From an uncultured bacterium (GTDB taxonomy: Bacteria > Bacteroidota > Bacteroidia > Bacteroidales > Bacteroidaceae), in NCBI GenBank assembly GCA_945788485.1, contig CALZMB010000002.1:1-30866 (forward strand): a DNA stretch of 30,866 bases, read 5' to 3'. The notes under the pieces were generated by a model. That model saw only the letters and a list, made by a program, of their open reading frames with translations, was not told where the DNA came from and made no database searches. Below, one piece after another: positions 1-5,904 of this stretch; position 1 is the first letter of the stretch, and each line of letters starts with the position of its first letter. The position numbers and the translations under genes are program-made.

Positions 1-425
1 AATTCGGCGTGGAGATGTTGCTCGCACGCATCTGCCAGCTGCTGCCGCCGTCGCCGCCATTTTTCGAGAAAGATCAGCTGACGGACAAGCCCGCACGCTT
101 CTTCGTGTCTGAGATAATACGCGAGAAAATCCTGCTCTACTACGACAAGGAGATTCCTTACGCCGTCGAGGTTCGCTGCGAATCGTTCAAGGAAGACGAG
201 CGGCAGATTCATATCCGTGCCATCATCTATGTCGAGCGCGAATCGCAGAAAGGCATCATCATCGGACATCAGGGCGTGGCAATAAAGAAGGTGAACACAG
301 AGGCGCGCAAGCAGTTGGAGAAATTCTTCGACAAGCACATCTTCCTCGAAACATACGTGAAAGTGGATAAAGACTGGCGTTCGAACCAGCGCGAGCTCGA
401 CGCCTTCGGATATAATCCGGAATGA
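1..425 (+). CDS. era: GTPase Era, C-terminal part (5' end outside window)
   Basis: Era is a GTPase that binds the 3' end of 16S rRNA and helps mature the 30S ribosomal subunit. Only the last ~140 residues are here; the reading frame is open to the left edge, so the GTG at position 9 is internal, not the start. The visible part is the end of the helical linker (SEIIREKILLYYDKEIPY) followed by the KH domain: the E-IPYAVEV strand, a nucleic-acid-binding loop around IIGHQG, and the family's typical ending LETYVKVDKDWR. The GTPase domain (G1-G5) lies outside the window. The frame ends at TGA 423-425, and a repeat-rich spacer separates it from der. Era next to Der is a common arrangement in Bacteroidetes. 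The identification is secure from the KH-domain sequence. Confidence 0.95.
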   Translation, partial: FGVEMLLARICQLLPPSPPFFEKDQLTDKPARFFVSEIIREKILLYYDKEIPYAVEVRCESFKEDERQIHIRAIIYVERESQKGIIIGHQGVAIKKVNTEARKQLEKFFDKHIFLETYVKVDKDWRSNQRELDAFGYNPE

Positions 426-426
426 T

Positions 427-620
427 TCTCTTAATTGACAAGTTGGTTTTTTTTAGTTGACGAGTTGACAAGGAGTTCCCTTGAGCTTGCGAAAAAACAA
501 GTTGACGAGTTGATAGTTCTGTCAACTCAAACTTATCACTCGAATACTAACAACTTGTTTCACTCGTCAACTCGTCAACTTGTCAACTAAAAAAGAACAC
601 TCGTCAACTAAAAAAAAATT
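427..620 (+). repeat. Octamer-repeat intergenic element, copy A
   Basis: Gene-free spacer built from 8-bp units TTGACRAG on the left (455-472 and 498-513) and their complement CTYGTCAA on the right (about 562-608), so the RNA could fold into an imperfect long stem. Between the arms sit a 34-bp segment (472-505, beginning GGAGTTCCCTTGAGC) that is identical in copies B and D, and a ~54-bp core (520-573, containing ATACTAACAAC) that recurs in all four copies. No coding capacity is credible. Its role is unknown: it could be a miniature mobile repeat, an mRNA-stabilising hairpin or a terminator. Confidence 0.9.
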
Positions 621-626
621 ACACCG

Positions 627-1937
627 ATGGGAAAATTAGTAGCTATCGTAGGACGTCCTAATGTAGGAAAGTCAACCCTCTTCAATCGCCTCACCAACAC
701 CCGCCACGCCATTGTGAGTGACGTGGCAGGCACTACGCGCGACCGCCAGTACGGCAAGTGCGAATGGTGCGGCAAGGAATTCTCTGTCGTCGATACCGGC
801 GGCTGGGTGGTGAACTCAGACGACATCTTTGAAGATGCCATACGCCGTCAGGTGCTTGTAGCCACAGAAGAGGCGGACCTCATACTCTTTGTCGTTGACA
901 TAAAGAACGGCGTGACAGACTGGGACGAGGATGTGGCGCAGATTCTGCGGCGCACCAAGCTGCCCGTCATGCTGGTGGCGAACAAGGCCGACAACAATCA
1001 GGACAACTACTACTCGGCAGAGTTCTACAGCCTCGGCCTTGGCGACCCCTACTCTATCTCCGCCGCCACAGGCTCGGGGACGGGCGACCTCCTGGACGAG
1101 GTGCTGCGCCGTCTGCCAGACACTGAGATTGACGCCACTGAGGAGCTGCCGCGTTTTGCTGTCGTGGGCAGGCCGAATGCCGGCAAGTCGAGCCTCATCA
1201 ACGCCTTCATCGGCGAAGACCGTAACATCGTGACAGACATTGCCGGGACGACACGCGATTCGATATACACGAAGTTCACGAAGTTCTCGTTCAACTTCTA
1301 CCTTGTCGATACCGCCGGCATCCGCCGCAAGAACAAGGTGAGCGAAGACCTTGAGTTCTACTCTGTGATGCGTTCAATCCGCGCCATAGAGAACTCCGAC
1401 GTCTGCATCCTGCTCATCGACGCCACACGCGGCATTGAGGCACAGGACATGAACATCTTCCAGCTGATACAGCGCAACAACAAGTCGCTTGTCGTGGTGG
1501 TGAACAAATGGGACCTTGTTCAAGACAAGTCTCAGCCTGCCATAAAGACATTCGAGAATGCGATACGCGAGCGCATGGCTCCGTTCACTGACTTCCCCAT
1601 CATCTTCGCCTCTGCCCTGACAAAGCAGCGCATCTTCAAAGTGCTCGAAACAGCGCAGATGGTGTATGAGAACCGCAAGGCCCGCGTCGGGACGACAAAG
1701 CTGAACGAGGTGATGCTTCCGCTCATCGAGGCATTCCCGCCGCCATCGGTGAAGGGAAAGTTCATAAAGATAAAATACTGCGCGCAGCTGCCGGGCACCC
1801 AGATACCGTCGTTTGTCTTCTACGCCAACCTGCCGCAGTATATCAAAGAACCGTACAAACGCTTCCTTGAAAACAAGATAAGGGAGAACTGGCACATGAC
1901 CGGCTCGCCCATCAACATCTTCATCAGGCAAAAATAG
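627..1937 (+). CDS. der: Ribosome-assembly GTPase Der (EngA), double GTPase
   Basis: Der acts in the cytoplasm in late assembly of the 50S ribosomal subunit. The 436-residue protein has the defining tandem GTPase layout. Domain 1 carries GRPNVGKST at residues 9-17, a DTGG switch and NKAD. Domain 2 carries GRPNAGKSS near residue 181, a DTAG switch and NKWD. A C-terminal KH-like domain follows, ending in GSPINIFIRQK. Length is normal for the family, and ATG 627 gives a standard N-terminus immediately before the first GTPase strand. No obvious promoter element is visible in the 201-bp repeat spacer upstream. Oddly, the gene is bracketed by two copies of the octamer-repeat element in opposite orientation (427-620 and 1938-2132). 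The product assignment is certain. Confidence 0.98.
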   Translation: MGKLVAIVGRPNVGKSTLFNRLTNTRHAIVSDVAGTTRDRQYGKCEWCGKEFSVVDTGGWVVNSDDIFEDAIRRQVLVATEEADLILFVVDIKNGVTDWDEDVAQILRRTKLPVMLVANKADNNQDNYYSAEFYSLGLGDPYSISAATGSGTGDLLDEVLRRLPDTEIDATEELPRFAVVGRPNAGKSSLINAFIGEDRNIVTDIAGTTRDSIYTKFTKFSFNFYLVDTAGIRRKNKVSEDLEFYSVMRSIRAIENSDVCILLIDATRGIEAQDMNIFQLIQRNNKSLVVVVNKWDLVQDKSQPAIKTFENAIRERMAPFTDFPIIFASALTKQRIFKVLETAQMVYENRKARVGTTKLNEVMLPLIEAFPPPSVKGKFIKIKYCAQLPGTQIPSFVFYANLPQYIKEPYKRFLENKIRENWHMTGSPINIFIRQK

Positions 1938-2132
1938 TTCTTTTTAGTTGACGAGTTGACAAGTTGACGAGTGAAACAAGTTGTTAGTATTTGAGTGCTG
2001 AGTTTTGAGTTGACAGTACAATCAACTCGTCAACTAAAAGAATCAACTTGTCAACTAAAAAAAACTATCAACTCGTCAACTTGTTTTTTCGCAAGCTCAA
2101 GGGAACTCCTCGTCAACTTGTCAACTAAAAAA
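1938..2132 (-). repeat. Octamer-repeat intergenic element, copy B (inverted)
   Basis: This spacer is essentially the reverse complement of copy A. It holds the 34-bp segment in reverse at 2076-2109 with no mismatch, the core in reverse (GTTAGTATTTGAG at about 1983-1995), and arms of CTCGTCAACTTGTCAACT units. One extra block of octamers separated by AAAAGAATCAACT is present compared with A. With copy A it forms a pair of inverted repeats around der. Confidence 0.9.
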
Positions 2133-2136
2133 ATAT

Positions 2137-2541
2137 ATGCGCCATATTCTGACATTCATATTCGCAAGCCTTGTTGTCGCAACAACGATGTCATGCGGCG
2201 GCGAGACCCTCGCCGAGATAGAGGCGAGGGCAGGACAGACTGCAGTGGCATACTATCGCCACCTGCAGGAAGAACGGTTTACGGACTTCGTAGCCGGCAT
2301 GGACGGCGCTGACTCTCTCCCCGACGGCTATCGCAAACAGCTGGAAGAGAACGCCGCCATGTTCCTCAAACAGCAAAACGAGGCGCACAACGGCATACAC
2401 GACATCACCCTGCAGAAATGCACTGCCGACACAGCATCAAAAACAGCAGAGGCTTTGCTGAACATACACTATACGGATTCAACCACCGAACTCGTCTGTG
2501 TGCCGCTTGTATGTCGCGACGGCACATGGATGATGAAATAA
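2137..2541 (+). CDS. Small lipoprotein with NTF2-like (DUF4878-type) domain
   Basis: A 134-residue predicted lipoprotein. A hydrophobic signal peptide (residues 1-19) ends in a lipobox-like TMSC, with Cys20 as the likely lipidated residue followed by GGE. The mature part, starting with a helix (AEIEARAGQTAVAYYRHLQE), followed by a stretch that could carry a product or ligand pocket and ending in strands LVCVPLVCRDGTWMMK, resembles the small cystatin/NTF2-like lipoproteins (DUF4878 type) common in Bacteroidetes. No catalytic function is known for these. It lies only 10 bp before lptB and probably shares its transcript, which would fit an envelope-related role, but that is inference. ATG 2137 directly follows repeat copy B. 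The DUF4878 label is from overall pattern, not a search. Confidence 0.75.
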   Translation: MRHILTFIFASLVVATTMSCGGETLAEIEARAGQTAVAYYRHLQEERFTDFVAGMDGADSLPDGYRKQLEENAAMFLKQQNEAHNGIHDITLQKCTADTASKTAEALLNIHYTDSTTELVCVPLVCRDGTWMMK

Positions 2542-2551
2542 ACCCTACCCC

Positions 2552-3358
2552 ATGCAAGACAATCAAATCAGCGAAACAGGAACCGTCCCCGCCGAAGAGG
2601 CTTCAAAACTCGTGCTCCACACACACGGCCTCGTGAAACGCTACGGCAAACGCACCGTGGTGAACGATGTCGCTTTTGAAGTGAGACAGGGCGAGATAGT
2701 GGGTTTGCTCGGTCCGAACGGAGCGGGCAAGACGACATCGTTCTACATGACGACGGGACTTGTCGTGCCTAACGACGGACATATCTTTCTCGGAGACAGG
2801 GAGATAACGAAGCTGCCGGTGTATCAGCGGGCACGCCTCGGCATAGGCTACCTGCCGCAGGAGGCGAGCGTGTTCCGGAAGATGACAGTCGAAGACAACA
2901 TCCTCTCCGTCTTGGAGATGACAGGCAAGCCGCGCGACTATCAGCGCGAGAAACTCGAATCGCTCATCAAGGAATTCTCTCTGCAGAAGGTGAGGCGTAA
3001 CATCGGCGACAGATTGTCTGGCGGCGAACGCCGCCGCTGCGAGATAGCGCGATGCCTTGCCATAGAGCCGAAGTTCATCATGCTCGACGAACCGTTCGCC
3101 GGCGTGGACCCTATCGCCGTAGAAGAGATACAAGAGGTGGTGTGGCACCTGAAATACCGTAACATCGGCATCCTCATCACCGACCATAACGTGCAGGAGA
3201 CACTTGCCATCACCGACCGCGCCTACCTGCTCTTCGAAGGCAGGATTCTCTTCCAAGGGTCGCCCGAAGAACTCGCTGCCGACCCTATCGTGCGCAAGAA
3301 CTACCTCACAGAGAAATTCGTGCTGCGCAAGAACCAGTTCAAAGCGAAAGGCGAATAA
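2552..3358 (+). CDS. lptB: LPS export ABC transporter ATP-binding protein LptB
   Basis: LptB is the cytoplasmic ATPase that, with LptF and LptG, drives lipopolysaccharide from the inner membrane onto the Lpt bridge. The 268-residue sequence shows Walker A GPNGAGKT (54-61), Q-loop Gln103 in YLPQEASVF, signature LSGGERRR (155-162), Walker B FIMLDEP (175-181) and H-loop His212 in ITDHNV. The run LPQEASVFRKMTVEDNI and the segment GERRRCEIARCLA are specific for LptB among ABC ATPases. It is ~25 residues longer at the N-terminus than the Escherichia coli protein because of a polar leader (residues 1-20). A start nearer the ABC core is possible, but ATG 2552 fits the 10-bp spacing to the lipoprotein gene. 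A strong terminator hairpin follows at 3451-3506. Confidence 0.96.
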   Translation: MQDNQISETGTVPAEEASKLVLHTHGLVKRYGKRTVVNDVAFEVRQGEIVGLLGPNGAGKTTSFYMTTGLVVPNDGHIFLGDREITKLPVYQRARLGIGYLPQEASVFRKMTVEDNILSVLEMTGKPRDYQREKLESLIKEFSLQKVRRNIGDRLSGGERRRCEIARCLAIEPKFIMLDEPFAGVDPIAVEEIQEVVWHLKYRNIGILITDHNVQETLAITDRAYLLFEGRILFQGSPEELAADPIVRKNYLTEKFVLRKNQFKAKGE

Positions 3359-3400
3359 GCCTCGCAAGCTCACAGACAATATGTGTACTATGTCAAAAAA

Positions 3401-3440
3401 GTATCAGCCGCAGCCCGGATTGAGGCTTGCATGATACTGT
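3401..3440 (+). repeat. Hairpin-forming repeat, copy 1
   Basis: GTATCAGCCGCAGCC and GGCTTGCATGATAC form an imperfect inverted repeat (outer GTATCA/TGATAC, inner AGCC/GGCT) just before the lptB terminator. A related sequence occurs at 3783-3812, sharing TCAGCCGC and GCATGATACTG. Confidence 0.6.
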
Positions 3441-3450
3441 CTTGACATTG

Positions 3451-3506
3451 AAAAACCGCCGCAAAACCTGTCGCGTCCATCTGACGCTGGTTTTGCGGCG
3501 GTTTTT
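3451..3506 (+). terminator. Terminator hairpin downstream of lptB
   Basis: A perfect 18-bp inverted repeat, AAAAACCGCCGCAAAACC (3451-3468) against GGTTTTGCGGCGGTTTTT (3489-3506), with a 20-nt loop. The GC-rich middle and terminal T run fit an intrinsic terminator for the lipoprotein-lptB transcript. The A run on the other side means it could also work for leftward transcripts. Confidence 0.85.
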
Positions 3507-3862
3507 CGTTGTTTTTGCGCATGTCATGTATGTTATTGACATTCAATGCGATACACAGATTTTGAATATTTCTTTGTCATTTTGTGTCGTCAAAAATCAT
3601 GCGAAACGCCTTCAATATAGTCAATCTTGGGCCGTCATACAGTCAATTTTGCAGCCTCACTTTGACTATCTTGCATCGTAAAACACACAACATGACACTG
3701 CGCGGGACTGTATATAGCATCACGAACTGCATTTTCTGCATCAAAAAACATGATTTTCCTGAACTTTCTGTAGTGCAAGAAAGTGTCAGCCGCGGTGGCT
3801 GCATGATACTGCACTGAACGATGCGATGACCAAAAAGGAGACTCGTCCTGCTATATAAACAA
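3507..3862. other. Gene-free stretch between convergent lptB and ddh
   Basis: AT-rich spacer between the two terminators of convergent genes. Short open frames here (at 3427-3681 and 3584-3817) have no recognisable protein character. It contains a small inverted pair ATAGTCAA (3617-3624) / TTGACTAT (3662-3669), three loosely repeated GTCAATCTTG-like motifs between 3620 and 3674, and the second hairpin repeat at 3783-3812. I see no convincing promoter or known RNA, though a small RNA cannot be excluded. Confidence 0.5.
3783..3812 (+). repeat. Hairpin-forming repeat, copy 2
   Basis: GTGTCAGCCGCGGTGGCTGC followed by ATGATACTGC matches copy 1 at 3401-3440 at both ends but has a shorter centre, where AGCC/GGCT can pair around a 5-nt loop. 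The two copies lie ~380 bp apart in the same gene-free region. Confidence 0.6.
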
Positions 3863-3903
3863 ATTGACGGGTCGGCAAGGAATGTCCGTGCCGGCCCGTC
3901 AAT
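3863..3903 (-). terminator. Terminator hairpin downstream of ddh
   Basis: ATTGACGGGTCGGCA (3863-3877) pairs with TGCCGGCCCGTCAAT (3889-3903) with one G-U-type mismatch and an 11-nt loop. On the minus strand it lies just after the ddh stop and is followed by TTTGTTTATATAG, so it should end ddh transcription. Confidence 0.8.
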
Positions 3904-3929
3904 ATTTTCATCAAAGCAGACGGAGAGGA

Positions 3930-4829
3930 TTACACTAAATGGCTGATGAGCTGCTCGCGGTCGCCCGGGAGGAAGTCGATGACAGGAATCTCAATCATCG
4001 TGTAGCATCCCGGCTGCTGGCGCATCGATGCTCTCGCCACATTGACGAGCACCTGTCCGGTGAGTGCGGGATTGTTGATAGACATATTGAATTCGAGACG
4101 CTGGTTCTGTGTCTTTCCCGACACGCCTTTGCGCACGAGGTGTACGCCGTGTCCCATGTCCTTCACGTCATCCACCGATTCAACCTGGAAGACGTGTGTC
4201 TCGTCAGAAGCGAAATACGGGTCGGCTTTTATCGCAGCAGCCACCTCGCTGAGCTGCGCTCCGTCTTCAAGCTCTACATACACCATGCGGCGATGTATTC
4301 CTTCGCCGAGAGGTATGGTCATTGAGAGGGCGTTCTTCACGCCTGCCTTTGAGCGTACGCAGACGCTGTGCCCCATCGACATGCCAGGGCCGAAGTTGGT
4401 GTATGACAGCCCTTTAGGCGCGAGGCTCTGCATGAGGGTGCGTACAACGGAATCAGAGCCCGGGTCCCATCCGGCAGCGATGACGCTGACGGTGCCAGTC
4501 TCCTTGTTCACCTTGTCGAGAGAGTTGCGGTAGTCAAGGATAGAGGTGTGTATATCGAACGAATCGACGGTGTTGATGCCGAGCGGCAGAATCTGCTTCG
4601 CGTATTCTTCGCACGAACGTGTCGGCGTCGCGAGGATTGCGACATCCACTGCGTCCAATTCTTTTATGTCGCTCACGACACGGTAGTCTGAGAGTTCTTT
4701 AGGACAATCCTTTGCGCCTTGGCGGCGTACTATTCCCGCTACTTCAAAGTCGGGAGCTGCTTCAAGTGCTTCGAGCGTGAAGCGTCCGATGTTGCCATAA
4801 CCTACTACGGCAGCTCTTATCTTTTTCAT
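3930..4829 (-). CDS. ddh: meso-Diaminopimelate D-dehydrogenase
   Basis: Catalyses the reversible NADPH-dependent reductive amination of L-tetrahydrodipicolinate to meso-diaminopimelate, a one-step route to the peptidoglycan cross-linking residue and lysine precursor. The 299-residue length is near the family's usual size. The N-terminal Rossmann fold shows VVGYGNIGR (residues 8-16). The family-specific substrate region includes GWDPGSDSVVRTLMQS, NFGPGMSMGHSV and the dimerisation segment IPLGEGIHRRMVYVEL. ATG at 4829 is preceded on the minus strand by a plausible Bacteroidetes promoter (4875-4908), and a hairpin terminator follows the stop. It is monocistronic and opposite in direction to all other genes here. 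The assignment is strong; homoserine or dihydrodipicolinate oxidoreductases differ in these motifs. Confidence 0.95.
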   Translation of the reverse strand: MKKIRAAVVGYGNIGRFTLEALEAAPDFEVAGIVRRQGAKDCPKELSDYRVVSDIKELDAVDVAILATPTRSCEEYAKQILPLGINTVDSFDIHTSILDYRNSLDKVNKETGTVSVIAAGWDPGSDSVVRTLMQSLAPKGLSYTNFGPGMSMGHSVCVRSKAGVKNALSMTIPLGEGIHRRMVYVELEDGAQLSEVAAAIKADPYFASDETHVFQVESVDDVKDMGHGVHLVRKGVSGKTQNQRLEFNMSINNPALTGQVLVNVARASMRQQPGCYTMIEIPVIDFLPGDREQLISHLV

Positions 4830-4874
4830 TTATTGAATGATTAAAAAAAAATTGTTTATTATGTGTTTGCTCGG

Positions 4875-4908
4875 CAAAATTAGAAAAAAAATCAGAAATA
4901 TCATTCAA
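4875..4908 (-). promoter_or_regulatory. Predicted Bacteroidetes-type promoter of ddh
   Basis: Read on the minus strand, TTTG (4908-4905) is followed after 22 bp by TAATTTTG (4882-4875), matching the -33 TTTG / -7 TAnnTTTG pattern of Bacteroidetes sigma-ABfr promoters. The ddh start codon is 46 bp downstream. Confidence 0.6.
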
Positions 4909-5011
4909 AGCCTGTCTCCGCCTTGTCGGAAAATAATGTTATTTAACACAAAAATCGGTATAATATGCAATATTGCGGTGTGGCAAACGTTAATATCTAT
5001 AAATGGGCTTC

Positions 5012-5030
5012 TGTAAACAATATGTTTACA
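5012..5030. promoter_or_regulatory. Perfect inverted repeat upstream of ruvA (possible operator)
   Basis: TGTAAAC-AATAT-GTTTACA is a perfect 7-5-7 palindrome located 47 bp before the ruvA start, in the intergenic region divergent from ddh. TATGTTTA inside it resembles a -7 element. Its size suits a dimeric regulator, but which one is unknown. Confidence 0.45.
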
Positions 5031-5076
5031 ACAGCAGGATTTCTCAACTTTTTTCTTCTTATCCGTAAGTAAAAGA

Positions 5077-5703
5077 ATGATAGAATACATAAAAGGCGAA
5101 CTGACTGAACTGACCCCTGGCATGGCAGTCGTAGAGGCGCACGGCGTCGGGTATGCCCTCGGCATCACCCTCAACACCTACACCGCGCTGCAGAAGCATG
5201 GCGTGGGCAAGGAGACGAAACTGATGGTGCACGAACAGTTGGTGACAGGTGGAAGAGACGACTCTTTCACCCTTTTCGGGTTTGCGAGCCGGCAGGAGCG
5301 CGACCTCTACCGCCTGCTCATCACCGTGAACGGCGTGGGCGGCAACACGGCACGCATGATTCTCTCAGCGACAACGCCCGCCGACCTCTGCAACACCATT
5401 GCGTCGGGCAACGAGAAAATACTGAAAAGCGTGAAAGGCATCGGGCCTAAAGGCGCGCAGCGCATCATTCTCGAACTGAGGGACAAGATTCTGTCTCTCG
5501 GCATCACGCAGGAGATGACTGCCGTGCCGGGCGGAAACGGGAAGATGGTGAACTCCGCCGTGAGAGACGAGGCAGTGGCTGCACTGACGGCTCTCGGCTT
5601 CTCGCCCGCGCCATCGGCGAAAGTGGTGTCGCAACTGCTTGCCGACGCGCCAGACACTCCTGTTGAACAGATTATCAAACAGGCGCTGAAATTGATAAAA
5701 TAA
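5077..5703 (+). CDS. ruvA: Holliday junction branch-migration protein RuvA
   Basis: RuvA tetramers bind four-way DNA junctions and recruit the RuvB motor for branch migration during recombination repair. The 208-residue protein starts with the typical MIEYIKGELTEL OB-fold strand. It continues with the helix-hairpin-helix motifs VNGVGGNTARMIL (about residues 88-100) and VKGIGPKGAQRIILEL (about 122-137), and ends with the C-terminal RuvB-interacting helices (EAVAALTALGFS, EQIIKQALKLIK). Length matches the family. ATG 5077 gives the canonical N-terminus. The gene is followed by an octamer-repeat element and then by sprA; ruvA upstream of sprA is an arrangement I recall from other Bacteroidetes. 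Function is secure. Confidence 0.97.
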   Translation: MIEYIKGELTELTPGMAVVEAHGVGYALGITLNTYTALQKHGVGKETKLMVHEQLVTGGRDDSFTLFGFASRQERDLYRLLITVNGVGGNTARMILSATTPADLCNTIASGNEKILKSVKGIGPKGAQRIILELRDKILSLGITQEMTAVPGGNGKMVNSAVRDEAVAALTALGFSPAPSAKVVSQLLADAPDTPVEQIIKQALKLIK

Positions 5704-5897
5704 TTTCAGTTGACAAGTAAACAAGTTGACGAGTTGACAAGTTGACGAGTTGACGAGTTGATTGTACTGTCAACTCAAACTTATCACTCGAATACTAACA
5801 ACTGTTTCACTCGTCAACTTGCCAACTAAAAGAATCAACTCGTCAACTTGTCAACTCGTCAACTCGTCAACTAAAAGAATCAACTCGTCAACTTTAA
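5704..5897 (+). repeat. Octamer-repeat intergenic element, copy C
   Basis: Same orientation as copy A. The left arm is a run of TTGACRAG units (about 5722-5760) and the right arm has CTCGTCAACT units (about 5810-5893, interrupted by AAAAGAAT). The core near 5768-5820 matches copy A with about one base missing (AACAACTGTTTC instead of AACAACTTGTTTC). The 34-bp segment of copies A, B and D is absent, replaced by further octamers. The element runs up to within 12 bp of the sprA start. Confidence 0.9.
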
Positions 5898-5904
5898 AAA
5901 AACC

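Noticed and set aside
9..11. GTG at position 9 as the start of a 138-residue gene.
   Set aside because: The frame is open to the window edge and the protein is the C-terminal half of Era, so the real start is upstream.
472..505. 34-bp perfect repeat resembling a lox/FRT-type recombination site.
   Set aside because: It is not built as two inverted arms around a spacer, and no recombinase gene is in the window; length alone is coincidence.
427..620. Octamer runs look like a CRISPR array at first glance.
   Set aside because: Units are 8 bp without unique spacers, arms are inverted to each other, and no cas genes are near.
3362..3372. CGCAAGCTCA after lptB matches part of the 34-bp repeat segment.
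   Set aside because: Only about 10 bases match and neither octamers nor core are near; chance is sufficient.
3427..3817. Small open frames in the gene-free region after lptB.
   Set aside because: They run through the lptB terminator hairpin and repeat sequence and show no protein-like pattern.
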